From DASSQJ01 sp963730165 (GTDB lineage: Bacteria; Actinomycetota; Actinomycetes; Actinomycetales; Dermatophilaceae): a stretch of DNA of 64,000 bases. A program made the position numbers and the translations under genes. Positions within the stretch are counted from its first letter, which is position 1, and every line of letters starts with the position of its first letter. The stretch lies in assembly GCA_963730165.1 (NCBI GenBank), contig CAVSQS010000005.1, positions 310,001-374,000 of the forward strand. The letters run 5' to 3'. This document shows, piece by piece, positions 28,105 through 36,570 of the stretch. Under the pieces are notes generated by a model that did no database searches, had not been told where the DNA came from, and worked only from the letters and a program-made list of their open reading frames with translations.

Positions 28105-29333
28105 CGTCGCAACCGCCAGGCGTCGCGCAGGACCGCGATGACCGCGCCGAGGAGGAGCCACCCGAACAGGCTGACGGTGAGGGCACCCGCCGGAGCCCCG
28201 ATCGAGGTGAGCCGGAACTGTCCGAGCGAGCCGCCGCCGACCGCGTCGAGCAGGCCGGCACCGGCGGCGGCGACCGCGCAGGCGGTCACCGCGACGGCGA
28301 GCTTCGTCCGCAGCCGGGACAGACGAGCCACCGTGCGGACAGCGCGTGACCCGGTGAAGGCCCCGACGGCGACGAGGACGACCGCGGCCACGACGGCGAC
28401 GGCGACGGGGAAGGGCCCGGGCTGGGGCAGTGCCGCGAGGACCGGCACCATCGGCAGCAGGCCGCTCTCGGCCCCGGACCACGACACGGTGGCTCCCTCG
28501 ACGACCTGGAACCCGGGCCCGGCGAGGAAGGAGACCACCCAGAGCGCGAGGTTGGGCAGCATCCCCGCCTGCACCGCGATGGCGACCACCGAGCCGACCT
28601 CGTCGGCGCCGAGGCCGTCGTGGACGGCGCGCACCCCGTCCCACGACAGGGCGACCGCTCCGAGGACGACCACCGAGCCGACGGCGAGGAGGACGAGCAG
28701 GCCGGCGAGCCCGGGAGCGAAGGCGCGCCGCACGGTGTCGGGTAGGCGCACCCGCGCGGCCCGAGGACCGAGCACGTCGGGGTCGTCGGCGACGACGGCC
28801 CGCAGGGCCAGGCCGGCGCCGAGGACGGGCAGGACCACGGCCGGAAGCACGACGCTGACCCAGACCGGCCGGAACGGACCGGTGCCGGCCACCCCCGCGA
28901 CGGCCAGGACGACGACGGCGTAGCCGGCCCACCAGGCCCCCACGGCCGCGGCGAGGCGCCGGGGCAACAGGCCCCACCAGGTGGGGCCGTCGAGCGCGAC
29001 GCGGACCATCGCCTCTCGGGCACCGAGCCGCGCGAGGACGACGAGGAGGGCGAGCCCGAGGATCGGGGACAGCGCGAGGGTGACCTCGCCGTCGCTGACG
29101 TGGGCTCCGGCGGCGAGCAGCCAGAGACCCGCGCCGACCGCGGCCGCCTGTGTCGCACCCCCGGTCGTGGGGTCGGCCCGGGACCACGCGAGGAGCACCG
29201 GGCCGACCACCACGGCGACCGAGACCAGGGCGGTGAGGACGCCGACGGCGGCGCCGCGGGGCCAGCCGGGGCCGACGGCCTCGCCCGTGCCGGAGCTCGG
29301 CACGGCAGCGCGGAGGCGGTCGATGACGGTCAT
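28101..29333 (-). CDS. DUF6350 family multi-pass membrane protein
   Basis: The 410-residue hydrophobic protein has roughly ten to twelve membrane helices, starting MTVIDRL (GTG one codon earlier at 29336 is an alternative). It carries WPRGAAVGVLTALVSVAVV and later LSWDGVRAVHDGLG and LPNLALWVVSFLAGPGF. The last pattern is typical of the DUF6350 family, which sits upstream of purN in many actinobacteria. No catalytic motif or transport signature is evident. Conserved linkage to purine and sucCD genes is known for the group, but its role is unknown. Confidence 0.85.
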   Translation of the reverse strand: MTVIDRLRAAVPSSGTGEAVGPGWPRGAAVGVLTALVSVAVVVGPVLLAWSRADPTTGGATQAAAVGAGLWLLAAGAHVSDGEVTLALSPILGLALLVVLARLGAREAMVRVALDGPTWWGLLPRRLAAAVGAWWAGYAVVVLAVAGVAGTGPFRPVWVSVVLPAVVLPVLGAGLALRAVVADDPDVLGPRAARVRLPDTVRRAFAPGLAGLLVLLAVGSVVVLGAVALSWDGVRAVHDGLGADEVGSVVAIAVQAGMLPNLALWVVSFLAGPGFQVVEGATVSWSGAESGLLPMVPVLAALPQPGPFPVAVAVVAAVVLVAVGAFTGSRAVRTVARLSRLRTKLAVAVTACAVAAAGAGLLDAVGGGSLGQFRLTSIGAPAGALTVSLFGWLLLGAVIAVLRDAWRLRR

Positions 29334-29421
29334 CACGGCCCAGTCTGGCCGACCGACCGGGCCACTCCCCGGAGCGACGCCCGGCTCGCCGCGACTTTTG
29401 CCGGCCGCGCCGAGCCACTGG

Positions 29422-30315
29422 TCAGGCGGAGAGGGACTCCATGATCTCGCGCATCAGCTGGGCGGTCTCCGACGGCGTCTTGCCGACCTTGACCCCGGCG
29501 GCCTCGAGCGCCTCCTTCTTGGCCTGGGCCGTCCCCGAGGAGCCGGAGACGATGGCGCCGGCGTGCCCCATCGTCTTGCCCTCCGGCGCGGTGAAGCCGG
29601 CGACGTAGCCGACCACGGGCTTCGTCACGTGCTCCTTGATGTAGGCGGCGGCGCGCTCCTCGGCGTCGCCGCCGATCTCGCCGATCATGACGATGGCGTC
29701 GGTGTCGGGGTCGTCCTGGAACGCCGCGAGGCAGTCGATGTGGGTGGTGCCGATGATCGGGTCACCACCGATGCCCACCGCCGAGCTGAAGCCCCAGTCC
29801 CGCAGCTCGTACATCATCTGGTAGGTCAGCGTCCCCGACTTCGAGACCAGGCCGATGCGGCCGCCGCCCGAGATGTCGGCCGGGATGATGCCGGCGTTGG
29901 ACTGTCCGGGGCTGATCAGGCCGGGGCAGTTGGGCCCGACGATCCGCGTGCCGCCCTTGTCCTTGGCGTAGTTGTGGAACTCGGCGGTGTCCTTGACCGC
30001 CACGCCCTCGGTGATGACGACGAGCAGGGGGATGCCGGCGTCGATCGCCTCGACCGCGGCGGCCTTGGTGAAGGCGGCGGGGACGAAGACGACACTGACG
30101 TTCGCGCCGGTCGCCGCCATCGCCTCGTCGACCGTGCCGAAGACGGGGACGGTGACGCCGCCCTCGAACTCGACCTCCGTCCCGGCCTTGCGCGGGTTGA
30201 CGCCCCCGACGATCGCGGTGCCGGAGCGCAGCATCCGCTGGGTGTGCTTCATGCCCTCCGAGCCGGTCATGCCCTGGACGATGACCTTGGAGTCGGCGTT
30301 GAGGAAGATGGCCAT
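29422..30315 (-). CDS. sucD: Succinyl-CoA ligase (ADP-forming), alpha subunit
   Basis: SucD forms the CoA-binding, phosphohistidine-carrying half of succinyl-CoA synthetase. The 297-residue product starts MAIFLNADSKVIVQGMTGSEG. It contains GGVNPRKAGTEV, VFVPAAFTKAAAVEAID and RIVGPNCPGLISPG. SKSGTLTYQ follows, then MGHAGAIVSGSSGTAQAK with the phosphorylated histidine. ATG at 30315 lies 34 bases after the sucC stop on the minus strand, an evident operon. The pair makes ATP or GTP in the TCA cycle. Confidence 0.97.
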   Translation of the reverse strand: MAIFLNADSKVIVQGMTGSEGMKHTQRMLRSGTAIVGGVNPRKAGTEVEFEGGVTVPVFGTVDEAMAATGANVSVVFVPAAFTKAAAVEAIDAGIPLLVVITEGVAVKDTAEFHNYAKDKGGTRIVGPNCPGLISPGQSNAGIIPADISGGGRIGLVSKSGTLTYQMMYELRDWGFSSAVGIGGDPIIGTTHIDCLAAFQDDPDTDAIVMIGEIGGDAEERAAAYIKEHVTKPVVGYVAGFTAPEGKTMGHAGAIVSGSSGTAQAKKEALEAAGVKVGKTPSETAQLMREIMESLSA

Positions 30316-30349
30316 GGGTTCTGTCGTCTCTCTTCTGCTCGCTCTACGG

Positions 30350-31528
30350 TCAGTTCTGGGAGGCCAGCTCGGCGGCCTTGCGCGCGGCGCCGTCCATCGT
30401 CTCCTCGATGAGGACGCGCGGGTGGGCGCGCTCCGCGAGGATGCGGCGGCCCTCCTCGACGTTGTTGCCGTCGAGCCGGACGACGAGGGGCCGGTCCTCC
30501 TCCTCGCCGAGGGCGTCGAGGGCGCCGACGATGCCGTTGGCGACCGCGTCGCACGCGGTGATGCCGCCGAAGACGTTGACGAAGACGGCCTTGACCTGCG
30601 GGTCGGAGAGGATGATGTGCAGCCCGTTGGCCATGACCTCGGCCGAGGCGCCACCACCGATGTCGAGGAAGTTGGCCGGCCGCTGGCCGCCGAACTCCTC
30701 GCCCGCGTAGGCCACGACGTCGAGGGTGCTCATCACCAGGCCCGCGCCGTTGCCGATGATCCCGACCGAGCCGTCGAGCTTGACGTAGTTGAGGTCCTTC
30801 TCCTTCGCGGCGGCCTCCAGCGGGTCGGCGGCGGCGGTGTCCTCGAGCTCGGCGTGGTCCGGGTGGCGGAAGCCGGCGTTCGCGTCGAGGGAGACCTTGC
30901 CGTCGAGGGCGATGATCCGGCCGTCCTCGGTCCGGACGAGGGGGTTGACCTCGACGAGCGTGGCGTCCTCGTCGCGGTAGACCGTCCACAGCTTCTGCAC
31001 GACCGGCTCGATGGCGGCCGCGGTCTCCGGGTCGAAGCCGGCCGCCTGGACGATCTCGCGGGCCTTGGCCTCGTCGATGCCCGTGTTGGGGTCGACCTCG
31101 ATGCGGGCCAGGGCCTCGGGCCGCTCGACGGCCAGCTGCTCGATCTCGACCCCGCCCTCCTTGCTGCACATCGCGAGGTAGGAACGGTTGGCCCGGTCGA
31201 GCAGGATGGAGAGGTAGTACTCCTCGGCGATCCGCGCGCCCTGGGCCACCATCACGCGGTGGACGGTGTGGCCCTTGATGTCCATGCCGAGGATGGCACG
31301 GGCGTGCTGCTCGGCCTCCTCCGGGGAGCGTGCGACCTTGACGCCGCCGGCCTTGCCGCGGCCGCCGGTCTTGACCTGGGCCTTGACGACGGTGACACCG
31401 CCGCTGTCGGCACCGACGCGCTCGGCGGCCTCGCGGACCTCCTCGGGGGTGCTCGCCACGGCCCCGGCGAGCACGGGCACCCCGTGCTTCTCGAACATGT
31501 CTCGGGCCTGGTACTCGAAGAGGTCCAC
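30350..31528 (-). CDS. sucC: Succinyl-CoA ligase, beta subunit
   Basis: The 392-residue ATP-grasp subunit begins MDLFEYQARDMFEKHGVPVL. It contains VVKAQVKTGGRGKAGGVKVA (nucleotide-binding lysine/glycine loop), VEVNPLVRTEDGRIIALDGKVSLD (metal ligands N and D) and GIIGNGAGLVMSTLD. ANFLDIGGGASAEVMANGL and VNVFGGITACDAVANGIV line the CoA/phosphate site. The start is GTG at 31528. It is first of the sucC-sucD operon; no clear promoter was found in the 140 bp upstream. Confidence 0.97.
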   Translation of the reverse strand: MDLFEYQARDMFEKHGVPVLAGAVASTPEEVREAAERVGADSGGVTVVKAQVKTGGRGKAGGVKVARSPEEAEQHARAILGMDIKGHTVHRVMVAQGARIAEEYYLSILLDRANRSYLAMCSKEGGVEIEQLAVERPEALARIEVDPNTGIDEAKAREIVQAAGFDPETAAAIEPVVQKLWTVYRDEDATLVEVNPLVRTEDGRIIALDGKVSLDANAGFRHPDHAELEDTAAADPLEAAAKEKDLNYVKLDGSVGIIGNGAGLVMSTLDVVAYAGEEFGGQRPANFLDIGGGASAEVMANGLHIILSDPQVKAVFVNVFGGITACDAVANGIVGALDALGEEEDRPLVVRLDGNNVEEGRRILAERAHPRVLIEETMDGAARKAAELASQN

Positions 31529-31668
31529 GGCGGGTTCGTCCTCACTGTCGTCGGCGTCGGGGGTCCGCTGGGGAGCCTAACGGTGCGCGGGACCCTGGTC
31601 GCCCCCCGGATCCGACGATGGGGCTGATCTCACGTCCGAGCGGTCACGACCGGCGACGACCGGTGGGC

Positions 31669-32172
31669 TCAGTCGGCCTGGTCGAGCCCGATCGCGGTGG
31701 CCCGCCGTCGGGGCCCGCCGGGCACGGCGAGCACGAGGGTCACCCCGCCATCCTCGGCCGCCTTCCACGACTCCACGACGACCCCGCGCCCGCTGTCGGC
31801 CAGCGCCAGGACGATGGGCGCCCAGTCGCCCGGACGGGCCGGGCGGACACGCACGACGGTGCCGTTGGCGAAGCACACCCGGACGACGGGCGGGTCGTCG
31901 GTGGGCCGCACGGCACGGATCGGTACCCCACGCCGGGTGAGCACGTCGAGGTGGGCCTCGAGGAGCCGCTGGAGCGAGGCCCCGTGCTCGGCGAGGACCG
32001 AGGCGAGCGCCTCGTCCAGCGAGCTGCGCTCGTCCTCGTCGAGGAGCCCCTCGAGGTCGTCCACGGGCTCGGCCGGGCGTCGCCGGCGACGCCAGCGGAC
32101 GAGGCCGGCGGCTGCGGCGAGCAGCACGAGCAGCACGAGCAGCACCGGGAGGGCTGGCTCGAGGGACGACAC
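31669..32172 (-). CDS. Membrane-anchored protein, function unknown
   Basis: This 167-residue protein has one N-terminal membrane helix (ALPVLLVLLVLLAAAAGLV), then a strongly basic stop-transfer stretch (RWRRRRRP), so the bulk is cytoplasmic. A helical segment rich in Leu/Glu (DDLEGLLDEDERSSLDEAL) is followed by a compact beta-rich domain (VRVCFANGTVVRVRPARPG, GVTLVLAVPGGPRRR). No family recognised. It lies alone between sucC and the M4 protease on the same strand. Confidence 0.72.
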   Translation of the reverse strand: MSSLEPALPVLLVLLVLLAAAAGLVRWRRRRRPAEPVDDLEGLLDEDERSSLDEALASVLAEHGASLQRLLEAHLDVLTRRGVPIRAVRPTDDPPVVRVCFANGTVVRVRPARPGDWAPIVLALADSGRGVVVESWKAAEDGGVTLVLAVPGGPRRRATAIGLDQAD

Positions 32173-32263
32173 CCCTTCATCATGGCGGGGCGGCGCGCCG
32201 GGCGGGAGCCCGACCGGCGCGACGGCGGCCCGTGCACCGGACGAAGGGTGCGACCGGGCGGGC

Positions 32264-34318
32264 TCAGCCCACGGTCAGGGCCGTGTCGTCGACGACGAAC
32301 GAGGTCTGCAGCGAGAGGTCCTCCTTCATGAGGAACCGGACGGTCACCGACTGCCCCGCGTAGCCCGAGAGGTCGAGCGAGTGGGTGACGAAGGACGAGG
32401 CCGCGTCGAGGTTGGAGTACGTGGCGAGGGTCCGGGTCGACCCACCGGCCACCAGCTGCACCCGCATCGTGTCGTACGTGCGCGACCTCGTCGTCTCGGC
32501 GGTGTCGATCCGCACCCAGTACGACAGGACCGCGGAGGTCGCTCCGGACGGGATGGTGACCGTCTGCTGCTCGGACTCCGTCGTCGTCCTGCCGTTGCCA
32601 CCGAGCCACATCTTCCAGCTGCCGGTCCGCGCCGGCCTTCCGGCGTTGGCGGTGATCGGGCCGCTCGTGCCCGTCCAGATGGTCCGGCCGGCCTCGAAGC
32701 CGGGGTTCAGCAGCAGGTTGCCGCTCGTGGGTGGGGGCGGGGTCGTGCACGTCTGGCTCCCGGCCGGGACGGCGATGGCCGAGAACGCGCTCTGCACGGC
32801 GAGGCACTGCGCCGACCCGTCGCCGTACAGCTCCCTGGCCGAGACGATGGCGCCCTCACGGGCCGCGGCGTAGGTCGACGAGGAGGTCAGCTTGGTCGCG
32901 AGGGTGCGGTACCAGATCTTCGTCACCGCCTCGCGACCGGCGCCGGTGACGACCGAGCCGTTGCACGTCGGGCTGTCGTAGGCGACGCCGTTGACCGTCT
33001 TGGCCCCGGAGCCCTCGGACGCGAGGTAGAACCAGTGGTTGAGCGGCCCGGACGAGTAGTGCGGGTCGAGGCCTGCCGTCGCGGTCGACCAGCAGTCCTG
33101 GCTCCGGCCGTCACGGCTCGGCTTGTCGAGGTAGCGCAACGGACTCCCGGTGCCGAACAGGTCGAGCCGCTCGCCGATGAGGTAGTCGCCGACGTCGGTG
33201 GGGTTGTTCGCGAAGAACTCCACGGCCGTGGCGAAGATGTCGGACGTCGCCTCGTTGAGTCCCCCGGCCTCCCCGGAGTAGACCAGGCCCGCCGTGTTCT
33301 CGGTGACCCCGTGGCTCATCTCGTGGGCGGCGACGTCGAGGGAGGTCAGCGGATGGAGGTTCCCCAGCCCGTCCCCGTAGCTCATCTGGGTGCCGTCCCA
33401 GAAGGCGTTGACGTACTGGTCGCCGTAGTGGACCCGGCTGCGCGCACCGGCGCCGTTCCCCCAGATCCCGGCGCGACCGAGCACCGTCGAGAAGTAGTCG
33501 TAGGTCTTCTCGGCTCCGTACTGCGCGTCGACGCCGGCGGTCTGCCGACTCGTCGCCGCACCGTTGCCCCACACGTCGTCGGCATCGGTGAGCTCGGCAC
33601 CGCTCCCGGACATCGCACCGAGCAGGTCGGTCGTGACGTTCCCGTGGACGTCGCGCAGGTGCCATGCCGAGGAGAGCGCGGTCGTGTCCAGCGTCACCGT
33701 GCCCGAGTACATGCTGTTGCCGGTCCCGGTGACCACCTCGTCCCAGGAGTCGAGGACGGACCCGGTGAGCGCGTCGACGAAGGTGTGCAGGCGGCTCGGG
33801 GTCTGGTCGGGGCGCACCCCGGTCGTCACGACGTCGTAGGCAAGACGTGGCGTGCGCCCCTCGGCGTAGACGACCAGCTCTCCCGAAGCCTTCGCCCCCC
33901 GGGCCGGAGAGGTGGCCCGGCCCGTCGCGAGGGCGGCCGACCTGCTGATCCGCGGCGTCGTGCGCCCGACGGCGACCGAACGGTGCCCGGCGTTGAAGCG
34001 GACCTGGTCGACCTTCCCGGCCGGCGACCGCTCGAGGACGAGGTCTCCGCCGACGACGCGCAGACCCTTCCACACGCGGTCGTAGCGGACGTGCTCGGTG
34101 CCGTCCGGGTCGGTGACGACTCCCCGGGGGACGAGCCTCTCGTCCCGGGAGAGCCCGAGGGCGTCGTGGTCGTGCGCCGGGGTCGCCCGGGCCGGCGGCA
34201 CGGCACCGACGACGCGCGGCGCCGGACGGGTCGATGCCGTGGCCGTGGTGGCCGACACCCCGGCGGCCACGATCGCTGCGGCCACGCCGAGGCCGAGGCC
34301 GCGCGTCAGTCCTCTCAC
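32264..34318 (-). CDS. Secreted M4 (thermolysin-family) metalloprotease
   Basis: From GTG at 34318 (GGAGAG upstream) the 684-residue preproprotein has a Sec signal (GLGVAAAIVAAGVSATTATA) and an FTP/PepSY-type propeptide (VRYDRVWKGLRVVGGDLVL). The catalytic domain has DVAAHEMSHGVTENTAGL (HExxH zinc site) and GGLNEATSDIFATAVEF (third ligand Glu). GLDPHYSSGPLNHWFYLA holds the transition-state histidine. After a Pro linker, a C-terminal jelly-roll-like domain of about 150 residues (LLLNPGFEAGRTIWTG, SYWVRIDTAET, SFVVDDTAL) probably binds substrate or carbohydrate. It would digest extracellular protein. Its promoter faces the lipase-like gene. Confidence 0.93.
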   Translation of the reverse strand: MRGLTRGLGLGVAAAIVAAGVSATTATASTRPAPRVVGAVPPARATPAHDHDALGLSRDERLVPRGVVTDPDGTEHVRYDRVWKGLRVVGGDLVLERSPAGKVDQVRFNAGHRSVAVGRTTPRISRSAALATGRATSPARGAKASGELVVYAEGRTPRLAYDVVTTGVRPDQTPSRLHTFVDALTGSVLDSWDEVVTGTGNSMYSGTVTLDTTALSSAWHLRDVHGNVTTDLLGAMSGSGAELTDADDVWGNGAATSRQTAGVDAQYGAEKTYDYFSTVLGRAGIWGNGAGARSRVHYGDQYVNAFWDGTQMSYGDGLGNLHPLTSLDVAAHEMSHGVTENTAGLVYSGEAGGLNEATSDIFATAVEFFANNPTDVGDYLIGERLDLFGTGSPLRYLDKPSRDGRSQDCWSTATAGLDPHYSSGPLNHWFYLASEGSGAKTVNGVAYDSPTCNGSVVTGAGREAVTKIWYRTLATKLTSSSTYAAAREGAIVSARELYGDGSAQCLAVQSAFSAIAVPAGSQTCTTPPPPTSGNLLLNPGFEAGRTIWTGTSGPITANAGRPARTGSWKMWLGGNGRTTTESEQQTVTIPSGATSAVLSYWVRIDTAETTRSRTYDTMRVQLVAGGSTRTLATYSNLDAASSFVTHSLDLSGYAGQSVTVRFLMKEDLSLQTSFVVDDTALTVG

Positions 34319-34496
34319 AGTGGTGCTCTCCTTCTCGGGGCGTGCCGGGCGCTGCCCGCCGCGGAGTCTCGCTCCCCGCGCGGCGGCCCGCAGCGACTCT
34401 GGCGACGATTGGACCAAACGTGAGGCCCCCGGCGCCGGAGGTTCGTCACGACATGGTGAGAAACGGACACCCCCGGGGCCTACAGTGAGCCCCGAC

Positions 34497-35423
34497 ATGG
34501 CCATCCCCCTCCGGTCACGGGACGACGGCCCGTCGGCGCCGGCGCCGACGGAGTCGTGGGCGGAGCGTGCCCGCCGGGCGCCCCGGGCGGTGGCCCGTGC
34601 CCTCGACCCGGCCCTCGTCGCCGGGGCCGCCGTCGAGGGGGCGTGGCTCGCCGCTCACGTCTCGACGTGGCCGGTGGGCCTCGTCACCGGGCGCGGACGC
34701 CGTTCCGGCCCCGCCTACCGCCTCGAGCACCTCCCCCCGGTCCAGCGCGGACTGCTCGTCTCCGACATCGAGGCCGCGGGCACGCCCATCCTCCTCGTGC
34801 ACGGGATCGTCTCCAACCGGTCGATCTTCACCCTGCTTCGCCGCGGGCTGACCCGCCGCGGCTTCACGAACGTCTACGCGATGAACTACGCGACGGTGGC
34901 GACGGACGTGCGCACCGCCGCGCTGCGGCTGGCCGAGGAGGTGGAGCAGATCGTCGCCGACACCGGCTACGAGCGCATCCACGTCATCGGCCACAGCCTC
35001 GGCGGCCTCATCGGTCGCTACTACGTGACCCGCCTCGGCGGTGACATCCGGGTGCACACCTGCGTCACCCTCGGGACCCCGCACGAGGGCACCTGGGCGG
35101 CATACGCGGTCCCGACCCGCCTCATGGAGCAGATGCGACCGGGGAGCGGGCTCATGCGAGAGCTCGACCGGCCGGTGCACGGCTGTCGCACCCGGTTCAT
35201 CTCGTACTGGTCCGACACCGACGTGGCGATCATCCCGCAGCGCTCCGCGGCGCTGCGGCACCGCGACCTCAGGGCCCGCAACGTCCGGCTCCACGGGGCC
35301 GGGCACCTGACCCTGCCGATGCTCGGCGAGGTGGTCCACGGGATCGGCGCGGCGCTGGCCCAGCTCGACACCGACGGGCACACGGTGCGCTCGGGCGCGA
35401 CCCCGCTCTCCCGACGCGACTGA
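34497..35423 (+). CDS. Lipase-like alpha/beta hydrolase
   Basis: The 308-residue protein has a nucleophile elbow HVIGHSLGGLIGRYYV (Ser in GHSLG) and an oxyanion strand ILLVHGIVSNRSIF. The LGTPHEGTW segment is typical of class 2 esterases and triacylglycerol lipases. Acid and base candidates are YWSDTDVAIIP and RLHGAGHLTLP (His). No signal peptide; residues about 50-75 are moderately hydrophobic and could associate with membrane. ATG at 34497 lies divergently from the M4 protease with 178 bp between starts. It probably hydrolyses lipid esters; substrate unknown. Confidence 0.85.
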   Translation: MAIPLRSRDDGPSAPAPTESWAERARRAPRAVARALDPALVAGAAVEGAWLAAHVSTWPVGLVTGRGRRSGPAYRLEHLPPVQRGLLVSDIEAAGTPILLVHGIVSNRSIFTLLRRGLTRRGFTNVYAMNYATVATDVRTAALRLAEEVEQIVADTGYERIHVIGHSLGGLIGRYYVTRLGGDIRVHTCVTLGTPHEGTWAAYAVPTRLMEQMRPGSGLMRELDRPVHGCRTRFISYWSDTDVAIIPQRSAALRHRDLRARNVRLHGAGHLTLPMLGEVVHGIGAALAQLDTDGHTVRSGATPLSRRD

Positions 35424-35674
35424 CCCGCGGGGGCGGGGAAACGCCGGGTGACGACACGCCCATTCCCTGAGAAGCCCGGATGTGGCCCAGGCCACAGGAG
35501 TGCGCGTTTCTGCAGGTCAACCCGCCCCCGTCGACCGACCTCGGCCCCGCCCCCCTTGGACCTCTCAGGTTCGTCTTTCTGTCACGGAATGGTCACGCTA
35601 CGGTTGGGTCTGCCCCCACCGGCACCCCTGCACCACCACCACCACCACCGTCTCCACCCCTGAAGGTCACCCCT

Positions 35675-36454
35675 GTGTCATCCCGGTCGTACCGCGGGAG
35701 GCACTACGCAGGACGCCACCGCGTCCGTGTGCGTGGTGCGCGCCTGCCCAGAGCGCTGAGCAGCAGCTTCGTCCTCCCGACGACCGCTGCCGCCGCGCTC
35801 GTGGTGACGGCCACCGCCGCGACCGCCGCCGAGTCCTCCCCGCTCACGCTCGACCTCACCGGGCAGCAGTCAGCGCTCGCACGGACCCAGCAGGCCAACG
35901 ACGAGGAGCTCGTCTCCGCGCTCGCCTCGCGGCGCCAGGACGCGCAGATGCAGACCTCGGCACTCCAGGGGCGGGCCGAGGCCCAGGCCCGTGCCGCGCG
36001 CGACGCCAAGCGCAAGGCGGAGGCCGCCGCCAAGGCCAAGGCCAAGGCCGAGCGCGAGGCCAAGAGGTGGGTCCGCCCCATCCACGTGTGGAACATCACC
36101 TCCGGGTTCGGCTACCGCTGGGGCGCGATGCACGAGGGCATCGACCTCGCGGCTCCCACCGGAACCCCGCTCTACGCGATGTCGAAGGGGCGGGTCCTGC
36201 GGGCCGGGTGGCAGAACAGCTTCGGCAACAAGGTCGAGATCCAGTACTGGGACGGCAGCGTCGTCTGGTACGCCCACATGAGCCGCATCGACGTCTACGC
36301 GGGCCAGAGCGTGATGCCCGGCCAGGTCGTCGGCGCGGTGGGCAACACCGGGCACTCGTTCGGGTCGCACCTGCACTTCGAGGTCCAGGCCACGACGAGC
36401 GGCGACCACGCCCTCAACCCGGTGCCGTGGCTGCAGCAGCACGGCCTCTGGTGA
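35675..36454 (+). CDS. Secreted M23 peptidase (LytM-type cell-wall endopeptidase)
   Basis: GTG at 35675 after GAAGG gives 259 residues. A long basic N-terminus and hydrophobic segment (LPTTAAAALVVTATAATAA) act as export signal. A coiled coil rich in Ala/Lys/Glu (residues about 90-130) precedes the LytM domain. The zinc ligands are visible in GAMHEGIDLAAPTGTP (HxxxD) and GSHLHFEVQ (HxH), with YAHMSRIDV between. These enzymes cut peptidoglycan cross-bridges in cell separation and growth. The 250-bp leader contains a CAC-repeat run at about 35630 but no structure I can name; a ydaO-type riboswitch was looked for and not seen. Confidence 0.92.
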   Translation: MSSRSYRGRHYAGRHRVRVRGARLPRALSSSFVLPTTAAAALVVTATAATAAESSPLTLDLTGQQSALARTQQANDEELVSALASRRQDAQMQTSALQGRAEAQARAARDAKRKAEAAAKAKAKAEREAKRWVRPIHVWNITSGFGYRWGAMHEGIDLAAPTGTPLYAMSKGRVLRAGWQNSFGNKVEIQYWDGSVVWYAHMSRIDVYAGQSVMPGQVVGAVGNTGHSFGSHLHFEVQATTSGDHALNPVPWLQQHGLW

Positions 36455-36570
36455 GCCGCACCCCGACTGCCCCGCGTCGAGCGACGACCCCTCGTGGGGG
36501 AAGGTCCCACGGCGCGTTCTCGTCGCCCGTCCGCTGACGCGGCCGCAGGCGGGCGCGGCGCGGACCGGCG

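Noticed and set aside
35424..35674. ydaO-type c-di-AMP riboswitch before the M23 peptidase
   Set aside because: Often present before such genes in actinobacteria, but the conserved elements could not be found by eye.
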